In this document: positions 50,900 through 57,964 of the stretch, piece by piece | How positions within the stretch are numbered: position 1 is the first letter of the stretch | Layout: each line of letters begins with the position of its first letter | Assembly (NCBI GenBank): GCA_023390335.1 | Contig: JAEWCZ010000010.1 | Span: 86,187-150,186 of the forward strand | DNA length: 64,000 nt | Origin: Bacillota bacterium | GTDB lineage: Bacteria > Bacillota > Clostridia > Acetivibrionales > DSM-1351 | Direction of reading: 5' to 3' | Program-made: the position numbers and the translations under genes | The notes under the pieces: model-generated | What the model was told of the DNA's origin: nothing | The model's database searches: none | Seen by the model: only the letters and a program-made list of their open reading frames with translations

Positions 50900-51742
50900 A
50901 TGAGAGAGATTAATGTTACGACAATAATAGAAGAAGTTAGCAGGCTGTGTATACAAGCAAATTATTTCCTTAACAGTGATGTTAAACAAGCAATGGAAAA
51001 AGGAATGGAATGTGAGGAATCAAAAATAGGCAAGGAAATACTTGATAAACTTCTGATAAATGCTAATTTGGCGGCCGATAAAAGAGTGGCTATATGTCAG
51101 GACACGGGTATGGCAGTAGTTTTTGTAACTATAGGACAGGAAGTTCATATAACAGGCGGAGGGTTAGCAGAAGCCATAAATGAAGGTGTACGAAGAGGAT
51201 ACCAAGAAGGATTTTTAAGAAAATCAGTTGTTGGTGACCCTATTGAACGAGTAAACACTGGTGATAATACACCTGCTGTAATCCACTACGATATTGTTGA
51301 AGGTGATATACTTAAAATTGAATTGGCTCCTAAAGGTTTTGGCAGTGAGAACATGAGTGCATTGAAAATGTTGAAGCCCTCAGACGGTATTGAAGGAGTA
51401 AAGCAATTTATACTGGAAACCGTGGACAAGGCAGGCCCGAATCCTTGTCCACCTATAGTAGTGGGGGTAGGAATCGGGGGTACAATGGAAAAAGCTTCTA
51501 TTATGGCAAAGCGAGCATTGCTGAGACCGTTAAATGTACGGAGCAGCATTGAATATGTTAGAAACCTAGAGGGTGAAATGTTGGAAAAGGTAAATCAATT
51601 GGGTATCGGTCCGGCTGGATTGGGAGGCAATACAACAGCTCTTGCAGTCAATATAGAGACATATCCCACGCACATAGCAGGACTACCTGTTGCAATAAAT
51701 ATAAGTTGTCATGTTACAAGACATGCAGAAGTAATTTTATAG
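50900..51742 (+). CDS. fumA: Class I fumarate hydratase, alpha subunit
   Basis: 280 residues equal to the N-terminal half of class I fumarase (TtdA-like). The 4Fe-4S cluster cysteines are in ICQDTG, GPNPCPP and ISCHVTRH. It interconverts fumarate and malate; tartrate dehydratase is the main alternative, since the two are hard to separate by sequence. GGAGG precedes the ATG. The beta subunit starts 15 bases after its stop. Confidence 0.88.
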   Translation: MREINVTTIIEEVSRLCIQANYFLNSDVKQAMEKGMECEESKIGKEILDKLLINANLAADKRVAICQDTGMAVVFVTIGQEVHITGGGLAEAINEGVRRGYQEGFLRKSVVGDPIERVNTGDNTPAVIHYDIVEGDILKIELAPKGFGSENMSALKMLKPSDGIEGVKQFILETVDKAGPNPCPPIVVGVGIGGTMEKASIMAKRALLRPLNVRSSIEYVRNLEGEMLEKVNQLGIGPAGLGGNTTALAVNIETYPTHIAGLPVAINISCHVTRHAEVIL

Positions 51743-51757
51743 GGGGGGGAACGAACA

Positions 51758-52315
51758 ATGCATCATATTTTAACAGCACCTTTTAACAGGGAAAATGCCA
51801 GAATGCTGAAAGCAGGCGATACCATATCGCTTAGTGGAACCATTTATACTGCCAGGGATGCTGCACATAAAAAAATGATAGAACTATTAAAAGAGAATAA
51901 GGAACTTCCATTTGATATAACAAACCAAACGATTTATTATGTAGGGCCATGTCCTTGCAGGGAAGGTGAAGTTATAGGATCTGCAGGGCCGACTACAAGT
52001 TATAGAATGGACGCTTATGCACCCACACTGATAAGTCTTGGTGAAACAGGCATGATAGGGAAGGGTCTGAGAGACCAAAATGTTATTAATGCGATGAGGG
52101 AGTATGGTGCTGTTTATTTTGGTGCTATAGGTGGTGCAGGAGCTCTAATGGCAGAACGTATCAAAAGTCAGGAAATTATTGCATTTCCAGAATTGGGTGC
52201 CGAGGCTGTTAGATGTTTAAAAATTGAAAATTTTCCATTGACGGTAATAATTGATAGCTACGGAAACAACCTGTATGAAAGCGGGAGAAAACAGTTTAGA
52301 AAAATAGAACTATAA
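51758..52315 (+). CDS. fumB: Class I fumarate hydratase, beta subunit
   Basis: 185 residues equal to the C-terminal half of class I fumarase. VGPCPCREGEVIGSAGPTT and GAVYFGAIGGAGALMA are signatures of the substrate-binding domain. The gap to the alpha gene is a run of eight G (51742-51749) that also serves as the ribosome binding site. The split into two genes is normal in anaerobes. Confidence 0.88.
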   Translation: MHHILTAPFNRENARMLKAGDTISLSGTIYTARDAAHKKMIELLKENKELPFDITNQTIYYVGPCPCREGEVIGSAGPTTSYRMDAYAPTLISLGETGMIGKGLRDQNVINAMREYGAVYFGAIGGAGALMAERIKSQEIIAFPELGAEAVRCLKIENFPLTVIIDSYGNNLYESGRKQFRKIEL

Positions 52316-52419
52316 ACAAGCTCTAATTATCTAGTATATTTTTAAAAATGATTAGTGTATAATACAAAAGTAGCATCAAATGTTGATTTAGTTAAATAAC
52401 ATAAGGAGGTTTTATCATA

Positions 52420-52623
52420 ATGGCTAAGGTAACTAAGGATATGATTATTTCTGATGTATTAAACTTGGATAAGGGTACAATTCCGATATTTCTGGAAAGC
52501 GGTATGCACTGTCTTGGATGTCCGTCATCTTCAGGTGAAAGCATTGAAGATGCGTGTGCAATTCATGGTATTGACGCCGATCAATTAATTCAAAACTTAA
52601 ATAATTATCTCGAAAACAAATAG
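52420..52623 (+). CDS. DUF1858 domain protein
   Basis: 67 residues. MHCLGCPSSSGESIEDACAIHG is the hallmark of the DUF1858/hybrid-cluster-associated family, with a C-x-x-C pair that may bind metal or react with nitric oxide, as in the N-terminal domain of ScdA/RIC. AAGGAGG is upstream. A 13-base segment containing the last codons and the stop is duplicated in tandem. The function is unknown; it may be linked to redox or iron-sulfur repair. Confidence 0.85.
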   Translation: MAKVTKDMIISDVLNLDKGTIPIFLESGMHCLGCPSSSGESIEDACAIHGIDADQLIQNLNNYLENK

Positions 52624-52636
52624 CGAAAACAAATAG
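52611..52636 (+). repeat. Exact 13-bp tandem duplication across the DUF1858 stop codon
   Basis: CGAAAACAAATAG occurs twice in a row (52611-52623 and 52624-52636). The second copy lies in the untranslated region, so the protein is unchanged. Confidence 0.95.
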
Positions 52637-52645
52637 TATGTTAAT

Positions 52646-52681
52646 AAAAAATACCTGGAGGCTTATTTTCCAGGTATTTTT
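52646..52681 (+). terminator. Terminator after the DUF1858 gene
   Basis: AAAAATACCTGGA pairs with TCCAGGTATTTTT around a short loop, with a T tract on each strand. Confidence 0.87.
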
Positions 52682-52848
52682 ATTATTTATATAATAAATA
52701 CTATTTTATAGTGGCTATTACTTTATGTTGAATTATAAATTTCATTACGTTATAATTTAATGGGTTGAATTAGCAAAAGATACATATCATAAGTATGAAA
52801 TAATATTTTTGATCTGGTTTGAACATTTATGGATAGGAGGATAATAGA

Positions 52849-54123
52849 ATGGCCGTAAGAGTAGTAGTAGGAACTCAATGGGGTGATGAGGGTAAAGGTA
52901 AATATATAGATATGCTTGCTGAGCAATCGGATATAATTGTAAGATTTTCCGGTGGTAATAATGCCGGACACACTATTGTAGCCAACGGAGTAAAATATGC
53001 TCTGCATCTGATACCTTCAGGAATTCTTCATACAAATAAGACTTGTATAATTGGAAACGGAGTAGTTGTAGACCCAGCAGTGCTGCTTCAGGAAATGAAG
53101 GGTTTAAATGAAAGAGGAGTAACAACAGACCATCTTTTAATCAGTGACAGGGCACATTTGATAATGCCTTATCACAGGGAGTTGGATGAACTTCAGGAAA
53201 AGTTCAGGGGTAATAATAGTATAGGAACTACCAAGAGAGGAATTGGCCCTTGTTACGCAGATAAAATTGAAAGATCAGGAATAAGAATGTGTGACCTTAT
53301 AGATGAAGATGAATTTATCAAAAAGGTCAAGTCCAATTTGGAATTAAAGAATCTTATAATAGAAAAAGTTTATGGAGGTAAACCTTTTGACGCTGAACCA
53401 ATAATCAAAGAGTATCTGGGATACGCAGAGCAACTGAAAAAGTATATTACAGATACAACCTGTATATTGGCAGATGCCATAGACGAAGACAAAAATATAT
53501 TATTTGAAGGTGCTCAGGCAAACTTTTTGGATATAGACTTTGGTACATATCCATATGTAACTTCATCTAATCCGGTTGCTGGTGGAGTATGTACAGGTTC
53601 AGGTCTTGGCCCGGTATATATAAACGAGGTTTATGGTGTTCTAAAAGCATACACATCAAGAGTAGGTGCTGGCCCATTCCCAACAGAACAAAATAACGAA
53701 ATAGGTGACACAATCAGAGAACTTGGATGGGAATATGGAACAACAACGGGTAGACCAAGAAGATGCGGATGGCTGGATACTGTAATGATTAAATATGCTG
53801 CGAAAATAAACGGATTAACAGCATTGGCGATAAACCACGTAGATACAATTGGAAAACTCAAGGAGATAAAGCTTTGCGTTGGATATAAAAAAGACGGTGA
53901 GGTAATCAAATCATTCCCTTCAAGTCTTAACGAACTTGCTAAGTGTGAACCAATATACGAAGTATTTGAACCTTGGAATGAAGACATATCCAATGTAAGA
54001 TCATTTGCAGATTTGCCTCAGAACGCTCAAAAATACCTCAACAGGATTGAAGAACTTGTAGGGGTAAAGATAGGTCTCATTGGCGTAGGAAAAGACAGAG
54101 AACAGATTATAAAGGTATTCTAG
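52849..54123 (+). CDS. purA: Adenylosuccinate synthetase
   Basis: 424 residues. The GTP loop GTQWGDEGKGK (8-18, with D13) and H41 in GGNNAGHT are catalytic; GTTKRGIGPCYADK and FEGAQANFLDIDFGTYPYVT are further signatures. It converts IMP and aspartate to adenylosuccinate. ATAGGAGG precedes the ATG. It is monocistronic, with a terminator 25 bases downstream. Confidence 0.96.
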   Translation: MAVRVVVGTQWGDEGKGKYIDMLAEQSDIIVRFSGGNNAGHTIVANGVKYALHLIPSGILHTNKTCIIGNGVVVDPAVLLQEMKGLNERGVTTDHLLISDRAHLIMPYHRELDELQEKFRGNNSIGTTKRGIGPCYADKIERSGIRMCDLIDEDEFIKKVKSNLELKNLIIEKVYGGKPFDAEPIIKEYLGYAEQLKKYITDTTCILADAIDEDKNILFEGAQANFLDIDFGTYPYVTSSNPVAGGVCTGSGLGPVYINEVYGVLKAYTSRVGAGPFPTEQNNEIGDTIRELGWEYGTTTGRPRRCGWLDTVMIKYAAKINGLTALAINHVDTIGKLKEIKLCVGYKKDGEVIKSFPSSLNELAKCEPIYEVFEPWNEDISNVRSFADLPQNAQKYLNRIEELVGVKIGLIGVGKDREQIIKVF

Positions 54124-54147
54124 CCATAGAATATTAGCTGATAAAAT

Positions 54148-54186
54148 AAAATATAATGGCATTTTGCTATTATATTTTATTTTTTT
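54148..54186 (+). terminator. Terminator after purA
   Basis: AAAATATAAT and ATTATATTTT flank a short GC-containing core, followed by a T-rich run. Confidence 0.8.
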
Positions 54187-54217
54187 AGAAAAAAGTTGGT
54201 TTTTTTTAAAAAATGAG

Positions 54218-54246
54218 TTGACAAAAGCGGATTTATTAAGTATTAT
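54218..54246 (+). promoter_or_regulatory. Promoter of tRNA-Lys
   Basis: TTGACA (54218-54223), 17 bases, TATTAT (54241-54246): a near-consensus strong promoter 28 bases before the tRNA. Confidence 0.85.
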
Positions 54247-54274
54247 TTATACTTGTGATTCGGAAAACTTGTAT

Positions 54275-54350
54275 GACCCATTAGCTCAGTTGGCAGAGCA
54301 CTTGACTTTTAATCAAGGTGTCCGCAGTTCGAATCTGCGATGGGTCACCA
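54275..54350 (+). tRNA. tRNA-Lys (anticodon TTT), CCA encoded
   Basis: The cloverleaf is complete: acceptor GACCCAT/ATGGGTC, anticodon arm CTTGA-CTTTTAA-TCAAG, T arm with GTTCGAATC, and an encoded CCA end. Confidence 0.97.
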
Positions 54351-54398
54351 AAACAAAAGCGTGTATTTCAGGAAAATGAAATACACGCTTTTGTTTTA
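54351..54398. terminator. Terminator after tRNA-Lys
   Basis: AAAACAAAAGCGTGTATTTC pairs perfectly with its complement, an unusually long 20-bp stem with an 8-base loop. It also serves the convergent DUF3788 gene. Confidence 0.9.
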
Positions 54399-54405
54399 TA
54401 TCCGT

Positions 54406-54834
54406 TCATTTATTTAATGGTTTTACACGTAATTTTACTAGCTTCTTCACATCTTCAAACGTAGACTTTTCTCTTACTTCAATCATAAGCCATTTACCGA
54501 AAGAATAAGAAGGTGTCACCAAAAACAGATTTTGCGTATAGATGGAGCAAGTGGGAATAACTATATTTGCCTCTGCGAGTTCCTTCTTACCAATAACAAT
54601 AAGAACAATAAAGTAGCTATCCATTGGATAAAGAGTACATAGTGATTTGCTACCCTTTTTATACTTTATATTCCAGCCTTTTTGCATAGAACATTTACTG
54701 AACTCCAATTTAGGTGATATAGAATAAGTATTTTCCACAAATAAACAAAGTTCTTTCCATAGCGTACTATTAATAAAATCACTAACATTTTCAAATGTAG
54801 GTTTGTTGTTTGAGTTATAAAGTTCACTCCACAT
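54406..54834 (-). CDS. DUF3788-family protein
   Basis: 142 residues. The pattern W-x-E-L-Y, then YSISPKLEFSKCSMQKGWNI, KKGSKSLCTLYP and FIVLIVIGKKE fits DUF3788, a small cytosolic family with no known function. AGAGAGG is upstream of the ATG. It is a single gene beside tRNA-Lys, a common site for accessory genes. Confidence 0.72.
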   Translation of the reverse strand: MWSELYNSNNKPTFENVSDFINSTLWKELCLFVENTYSISPKLEFSKCSMQKGWNIKYKKGSKSLCTLYPMDSYFIVLIVIGKKELAEANIVIPTCSIYTQNLFLVTPSYSFGKWLMIEVREKSTFEDVKKLVKLRVKPLNK

Positions 54835-54973
54835 TGGTTTTTATCAACCTCTCTTATAATAATATCAGGATGTTCGGCTAATTATCTTGAGTTACAATGT
54901 TACTTTACCAAATTCATACACTCATGTAAACTAGTAGTAGTATTCAAATACTAAAAGGTTAAAAGGAGTTTTA

Positions 54974-55585
54974 ATGAGAATTAATTTAAAGAACTTAACA
55001 ATTGTTCTTGCTATGTTAATATCTATTTCGGTATTAGTGTTGTGGTCTACGGGTCTTATTGGACTCTGGACACAGGGGATGGCTTACATAGCTAATAATA
55101 CAGAAGAATTTACTGATAAAAGTGGCCATGTTATCAAAGGCGAATACTCTGTTGCAATTGACCTTAAGGACTTAAAAAGCAACGTTGGTAAAGAACTATA
55201 TAACGACGGAAACAATAAAATCTACGTCAGTTGGATTGATAATACAGGTGGAGTAAACACTGGAGGTTATAGAATAGGTTTTAGGGCTTGTGGAGAATAT
55301 TCGTTGACCAATGCTTCTCTGATTTCAGGTACACGTCATCAAACCGTAGGTGAGCATATATTCACTTATGACATGTCCGCCAAAATGACAGCCCAATACA
55401 AAGGTAAAGTATATAATAGTGGTGTGTATGGAACATCTGGGCTTAATTATAAAGATGGTGATGACTTCTCGTTCTATATTTTCCCCAGAGAGGCTTATGA
55501 AAAAGGAGAAGTTTCACTAAACGAAAAAGGAATAGTGAAACTGACTATTACAAACCTTTATAAAAATAACTGGACAAAGAAATAG
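54974..55585 (+). CDS. Hypothetical exported or membrane-anchored protein
   Basis: 203 residues. A single hydrophobic segment (about residues 8-31) after a basic N-terminus suggests a signal anchor or signal peptide. The rest is polar and rich in beta-prone Gly/Tyr/Asn segments, such as GGYRIGFRACGEYSL. I recognise no family. AAAGGAG precedes the ATG. It sits between tRNA genes and the DUF3788 gene, typical of a variable spot. The 177 bases from its stop to tRNA-Glu contain only the tRNA promoter that I can identify. Confidence 0.6.
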   Translation: MRINLKNLTIVLAMLISISVLVLWSTGLIGLWTQGMAYIANNTEEFTDKSGHVIKGEYSVAIDLKDLKSNVGKELYNDGNNKIYVSWIDNTGGVNTGGYRIGFRACGEYSLTNASLISGTRHQTVGEHIFTYDMSAKMTAQYKGKVYNSGVYGTSGLNYKDGDDFSFYIFPREAYEKGEVSLNEKGIVKLTITNLYKNNWTKK

Positions 55586-55693
55586 AAGATGATTACCCAT
55601 ACCTTAAATGAGGTGTAATAAGCTTGGAGTAAGGGTGGTGGGCTCCCAATTTATATGGCAAAATATAACTATAAAAAAAGATTTAAAAATTGC

Positions 55694-55722
55694 TTGACTT
55701 TTAAGCTATGTCCCGTTACAAT
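55694..55722 (+). promoter_or_regulatory. Promoter of tRNA-Glu/tRNA-Asp
   Basis: TTGACT (55694-55699), 17 bases, TACAAT (55717-55722), about 40 bases before tRNA-Glu. Confidence 0.8.
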
Positions 55723-55762
55723 ATATTTTGTCAGTCGGCGAGGTGCTCGACAGAATAAATAA

Positions 55763-55837
55763 GGCCCATTGGTCAAGTGGTTAAGACACCGCCCTTTCAC
55801 GGCGATAACAGGGGTTCGAGTCCCCTATGGGTCACCA
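55763..55837 (+). tRNA. tRNA-Glu (anticodon TTC), CCA encoded
   Basis: Acceptor GGCCCAT/ATGGGTC, anticodon loop CTTTCAC, T arm GGGGTTCGAGTCCCC and encoded CCA. Cotranscribed with tRNA-Asp 17 bases later. Confidence 0.97.
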
Positions 55838-55854
55838 ATATAATTTAAAGTAAT

Positions 55855-55931
55855 GGCCCGGTAGTTCAGTTGGTTAGAATGCCAGCCTGTCACGCTGGAG
55901 GTCGACGGTTCGAGCCCGTTCCGGGTCGCCA
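55855..55931 (+). tRNA. tRNA-Asp (anticodon GTC), CCA encoded
   Basis: Acceptor GGCCCGG/CCGGGTC, anticodon loop CTGTCAC, T arm CGGTTCGAGCCCG, discriminator G and encoded CCA. Confidence 0.97.
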
Positions 55932-55943
55932 TTTAAATTATAC

Positions 55944-55978
55944 AAAAAGCAACTTTCTTTTGCAGAAAGTTGCTTTTT
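55944..55978 (+). terminator. Terminator after tRNA-Asp
   Basis: AAAAAGCAACTTTC pairs perfectly with GAAAGTTGCTTTTT around a 7-base loop. Confidence 0.9.
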
Positions 55979-56051
55979 GCTTTCAAAATAAATCAAAATT
56001 GTACTTCCAAAATATTCCTAAAAATAACAGCAAAATTTTTAAAATAAAGTG

Positions 56052-56081
56052 TTGACAGTTACGCAATTCCCATGTTATTAT
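56052..56081 (+). promoter_or_regulatory. Promoter of tRNA-Thr/tRNA-Tyr
   Basis: TTGACA (56052-56057), 18 bases, TATTAT (56076-56081); a strong consensus promoter about 60 bases before tRNA-Thr. Confidence 0.82.
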
Positions 56082-56140
56082 ATACAGGCAGTTGAGCGAA
56101 ACACTTGCTCGACGCAATGAGAAGTATCTGCTATAAATGT

Positions 56141-56216
56141 GCTGGTGTAGCTCAGCAGGTAGAGCAGCTGACTTGTAATCAGCAGGTCGGGGGTTCGATT
56201 CCGTCCGCCAGCTCCA
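56141..56216 (+). tRNA. tRNA-Thr (anticodon TGT), CCA encoded
   Basis: Acceptor GCTGGTG/CGCCAGC (one G-U), anticodon loop CTTGTAA, T arm with GGGTTCGATTCC and encoded CCA. Confidence 0.97.
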
Positions 56217-56219
56217 TAT

Positions 56220-56304
56220 GGAGGGGTTCCCGAGTGGCCAAAGGGGGCAGACTGTAAATCTGTTGTCTCTGACTTCGATGGTTCGAATCCATCTCCCTCC
56301 ACCA
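56220..56304 (+). tRNA. tRNA-Tyr (anticodon GTA), CCA encoded
   Basis: A class II tRNA with a long variable arm, acceptor GGAGGGG/CTCCCTCC region, anticodon loop CTGTAAA and encoded CCA. It starts four bases after tRNA-Thr. Confidence 0.97.
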
Positions 56305-56307
56305 TAA

Positions 56308-56350
56308 AGTCTTGTGCATTCGCTATTGAAGCTGTGTGCAGGGCTTTTTA
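56308..56350 (+). terminator. Terminator after tRNA-Tyr
   Basis: AGTCTTGTGCA pairs over 11 bp (with several G-U pairs) with TGTGCAGGGCT, followed by five T. Confidence 0.7.
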
Positions 56351-56380
56351 TTTTGCTTATCTTATAGAATATAAATGCAT

Positions 56381-56396
56381 AAAAAAAGTAGGAAGT
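56381..56396. terminator. Left half of a terminator hairpin split by the IS element
   Basis: AAAAAAAGTAGGAAGT here is complementary over 15 bases to ACTTCCTACTTTTTT at 57947-57961, on the other side of the IS element. Removing the IS restores a perfect hairpin with a loop of roughly ten bases, a bidirectional terminator for the tRNA unit and the PMT gene. Confidence 0.82.
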
Positions 56397-56459
56397 TGTA
56401 CCGACCCCAAAAAGTTAGACTTTTTACGCGTAGCAGTCTTTATGGCTGCAACGCTATTT

Positions 56460-57261
56460 TTATGTAGCCAAGAGGCTGAGCCCGTATTGCACAGGACTCA
56501 TCCATCCTAACTTCTCTTTTATTCTTTGTTCATTGTAATACTTTATATATCTTTCTATTTCACTTTTTAACTCTTCATAACTGTAATAAACAACACCATA
56601 GTAGATTTCTTGCTTTAGTAGGCCAAAGAAGTTTTCCATGACAGAATTATCATGGCAGTTACCTTTCCGGGACATGCTTTGAAAGATACGTTCTTCTTTT
56701 AGTCGATGAGAGTATGCTTTCATCTGGTAAGCCCATCCTTGATTCGAGTGAAAAGTTCTACGATAAGGACAATCTGATGTTATCTCAATAGCCTCGTTTA
56801 ATGCATTCATCACATTAATTGCAGAGGGATGCTTGTCTATACCATAACTTGAAATTTTCTCCATTACACATATCCATAAAAGGATCTAAGTATAGGTTGC
56901 GCATTATCATATGTCCTTTTGAATCTATCTCATAGTATTTAAACTCAGTTGTATCCGTTGTAATCTTCTGATGAGGTATATTGGTGTTGAAACGTCTTCC
57001 GATTCTGTTAGGTGCTATTGTTCCAATCTTGCCCTTGTAAGAACTATATTTATGGCTTTTTCTAGTGAACGAAGTGACTTGAAGATTAAGTTTCTGCATG
57101 ATTCGTTGAACTTTTTTCTTATTCACCTGATACCCCTGATTTCGCAGTTCTCCATACATACGGCGGTAGCCATAGTCTTTGTTGCATTCGTTAATCTCAA
57201 GAACTTTTTCTTCGAGCTCCTGATCCGGATTCTCTCTATCAAAGCGTTTTTTCCAGTACAT
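56460..57261 (-). pseudogene. IS3-family orfB (DDE transposase), frameshifted and active-site mutated
   Basis: The first part (56815-57261) contains the HTH_21-like and first rve blocks, with the first catalytic Asp in ITTDTTEF. The second part (56460-56864) continues the integrase core in another frame. Deleting one A from GGAGAAAATTTC (56850-56861 region) rejoins them. The second Asp position reads HSNQGWAYQ where the family has HSDQGW, and the third residue (Glu in DNSVMENFFG) is kept. The enzyme would be dead even without the frameshift. Confidence 0.88.
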
Positions 57262-57302
57262 ATATGTTGATTTAGGAAAGCCAACAACTGCGAGAATGTC
57301 TT

Positions 57303-57879
57303 TTAGTTTGAATTTTCCTCGGAGGCTGTGGACAATTCTCGCTGTTTTTTCAGAAGAGCTTCCTCCTCTAAACGCAGCCTCCTCAGTTCTTTTAAATATG
57401 CATTCTTGATTTTTAGTTTAAGAAGTTGATCCTCGAGTTGTTTTACATGTTCAGCACTAGTATCAACAGGTGCCACTTCAGTAGATTGAGTTTCTGCCTT
57501 TTGATTCTTGACATCCAATGATTTCTTCCGTCCCTTCTTCCTTGCCCGTAAAGCATCAAGACCAGCAATCAGAAAATCGTTAACCCATTTGCATAATTGC
57601 TGGATTATGGATTCCTTCGTGGAGAGCTAAGTCTTGATACGAGATTTCACTTGTTAAATATAATTCTACAATAGCAAGCTTCTTTTCAAAAGGATAAATT
57701 CCATTTTTTCTAGAACGCATTAACCCTTTATCGCCCATTACTTCATAATTACGAATCCACTTCTTGATGTTGTTAAATGATGGAATATCATATTTTTTAG
57801 CTAGATATTCGTAACCACCTTCACTAGCTAAATAAGCTTGAACAACTTGTTTCTTAAACTCGAAACTGTATTTTGCCAT
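57303..57879 (-). pseudogene. IS3-family orfA (DNA-binding protein), frameshifted
   Basis: The first part (57580-57879) has two helix-turn-helix segments (FKKQVVQAYLASEGG, EKKLAIVELYLTS). The second part (57303-57518) is a leucine/lysine-rich coiled coil (LEDQLLKLKIKNAYLKELRR), normally the C-terminus of orfA. Removing one A at 57588-57590 restores the conserved QWVNDFL and joins them. The break is in the middle of orfA, not at the orfA/orfB junction where programmed frameshifting occurs. Confidence 0.88.
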
Positions 57880-57964
57880 AAAAATACCGACCTCACAATC
57901 GTTAGATTTTTGGGTCTAACTTTTGGGGTCGGTACAGTATAACCACACTTCCTACTTTTTTAAT

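Larger units (their letters stand above)
56397..57936 (-). mobile_element. IS3-family insertion sequence (IS150-like), inactive
   Basis: 1540 bp bounded by inverted ends TGTACCGACCCCAAAAAGTT and its near-perfect partner at the right (one A fewer), each followed by AGAC. It carries orfA and orfB on the minus strand in the IS3 order. Direct target repeats are unclear: an AGT flanks the element if the right end is placed at 57935. Both ORFs are broken by single-base insertions in A runs and the second catalytic Asp is Asn, so it cannot move by itself. It sits in the loop of a terminator hairpin. Confidence 0.9.

Noticed and set aside
56460..57879. Functional transposase made by programmed frameshifting
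   Set aside because: Both shifts are inside conserved domains rather than at the orfA-orfB junction, and the second catalytic Asp is replaced by Asn.
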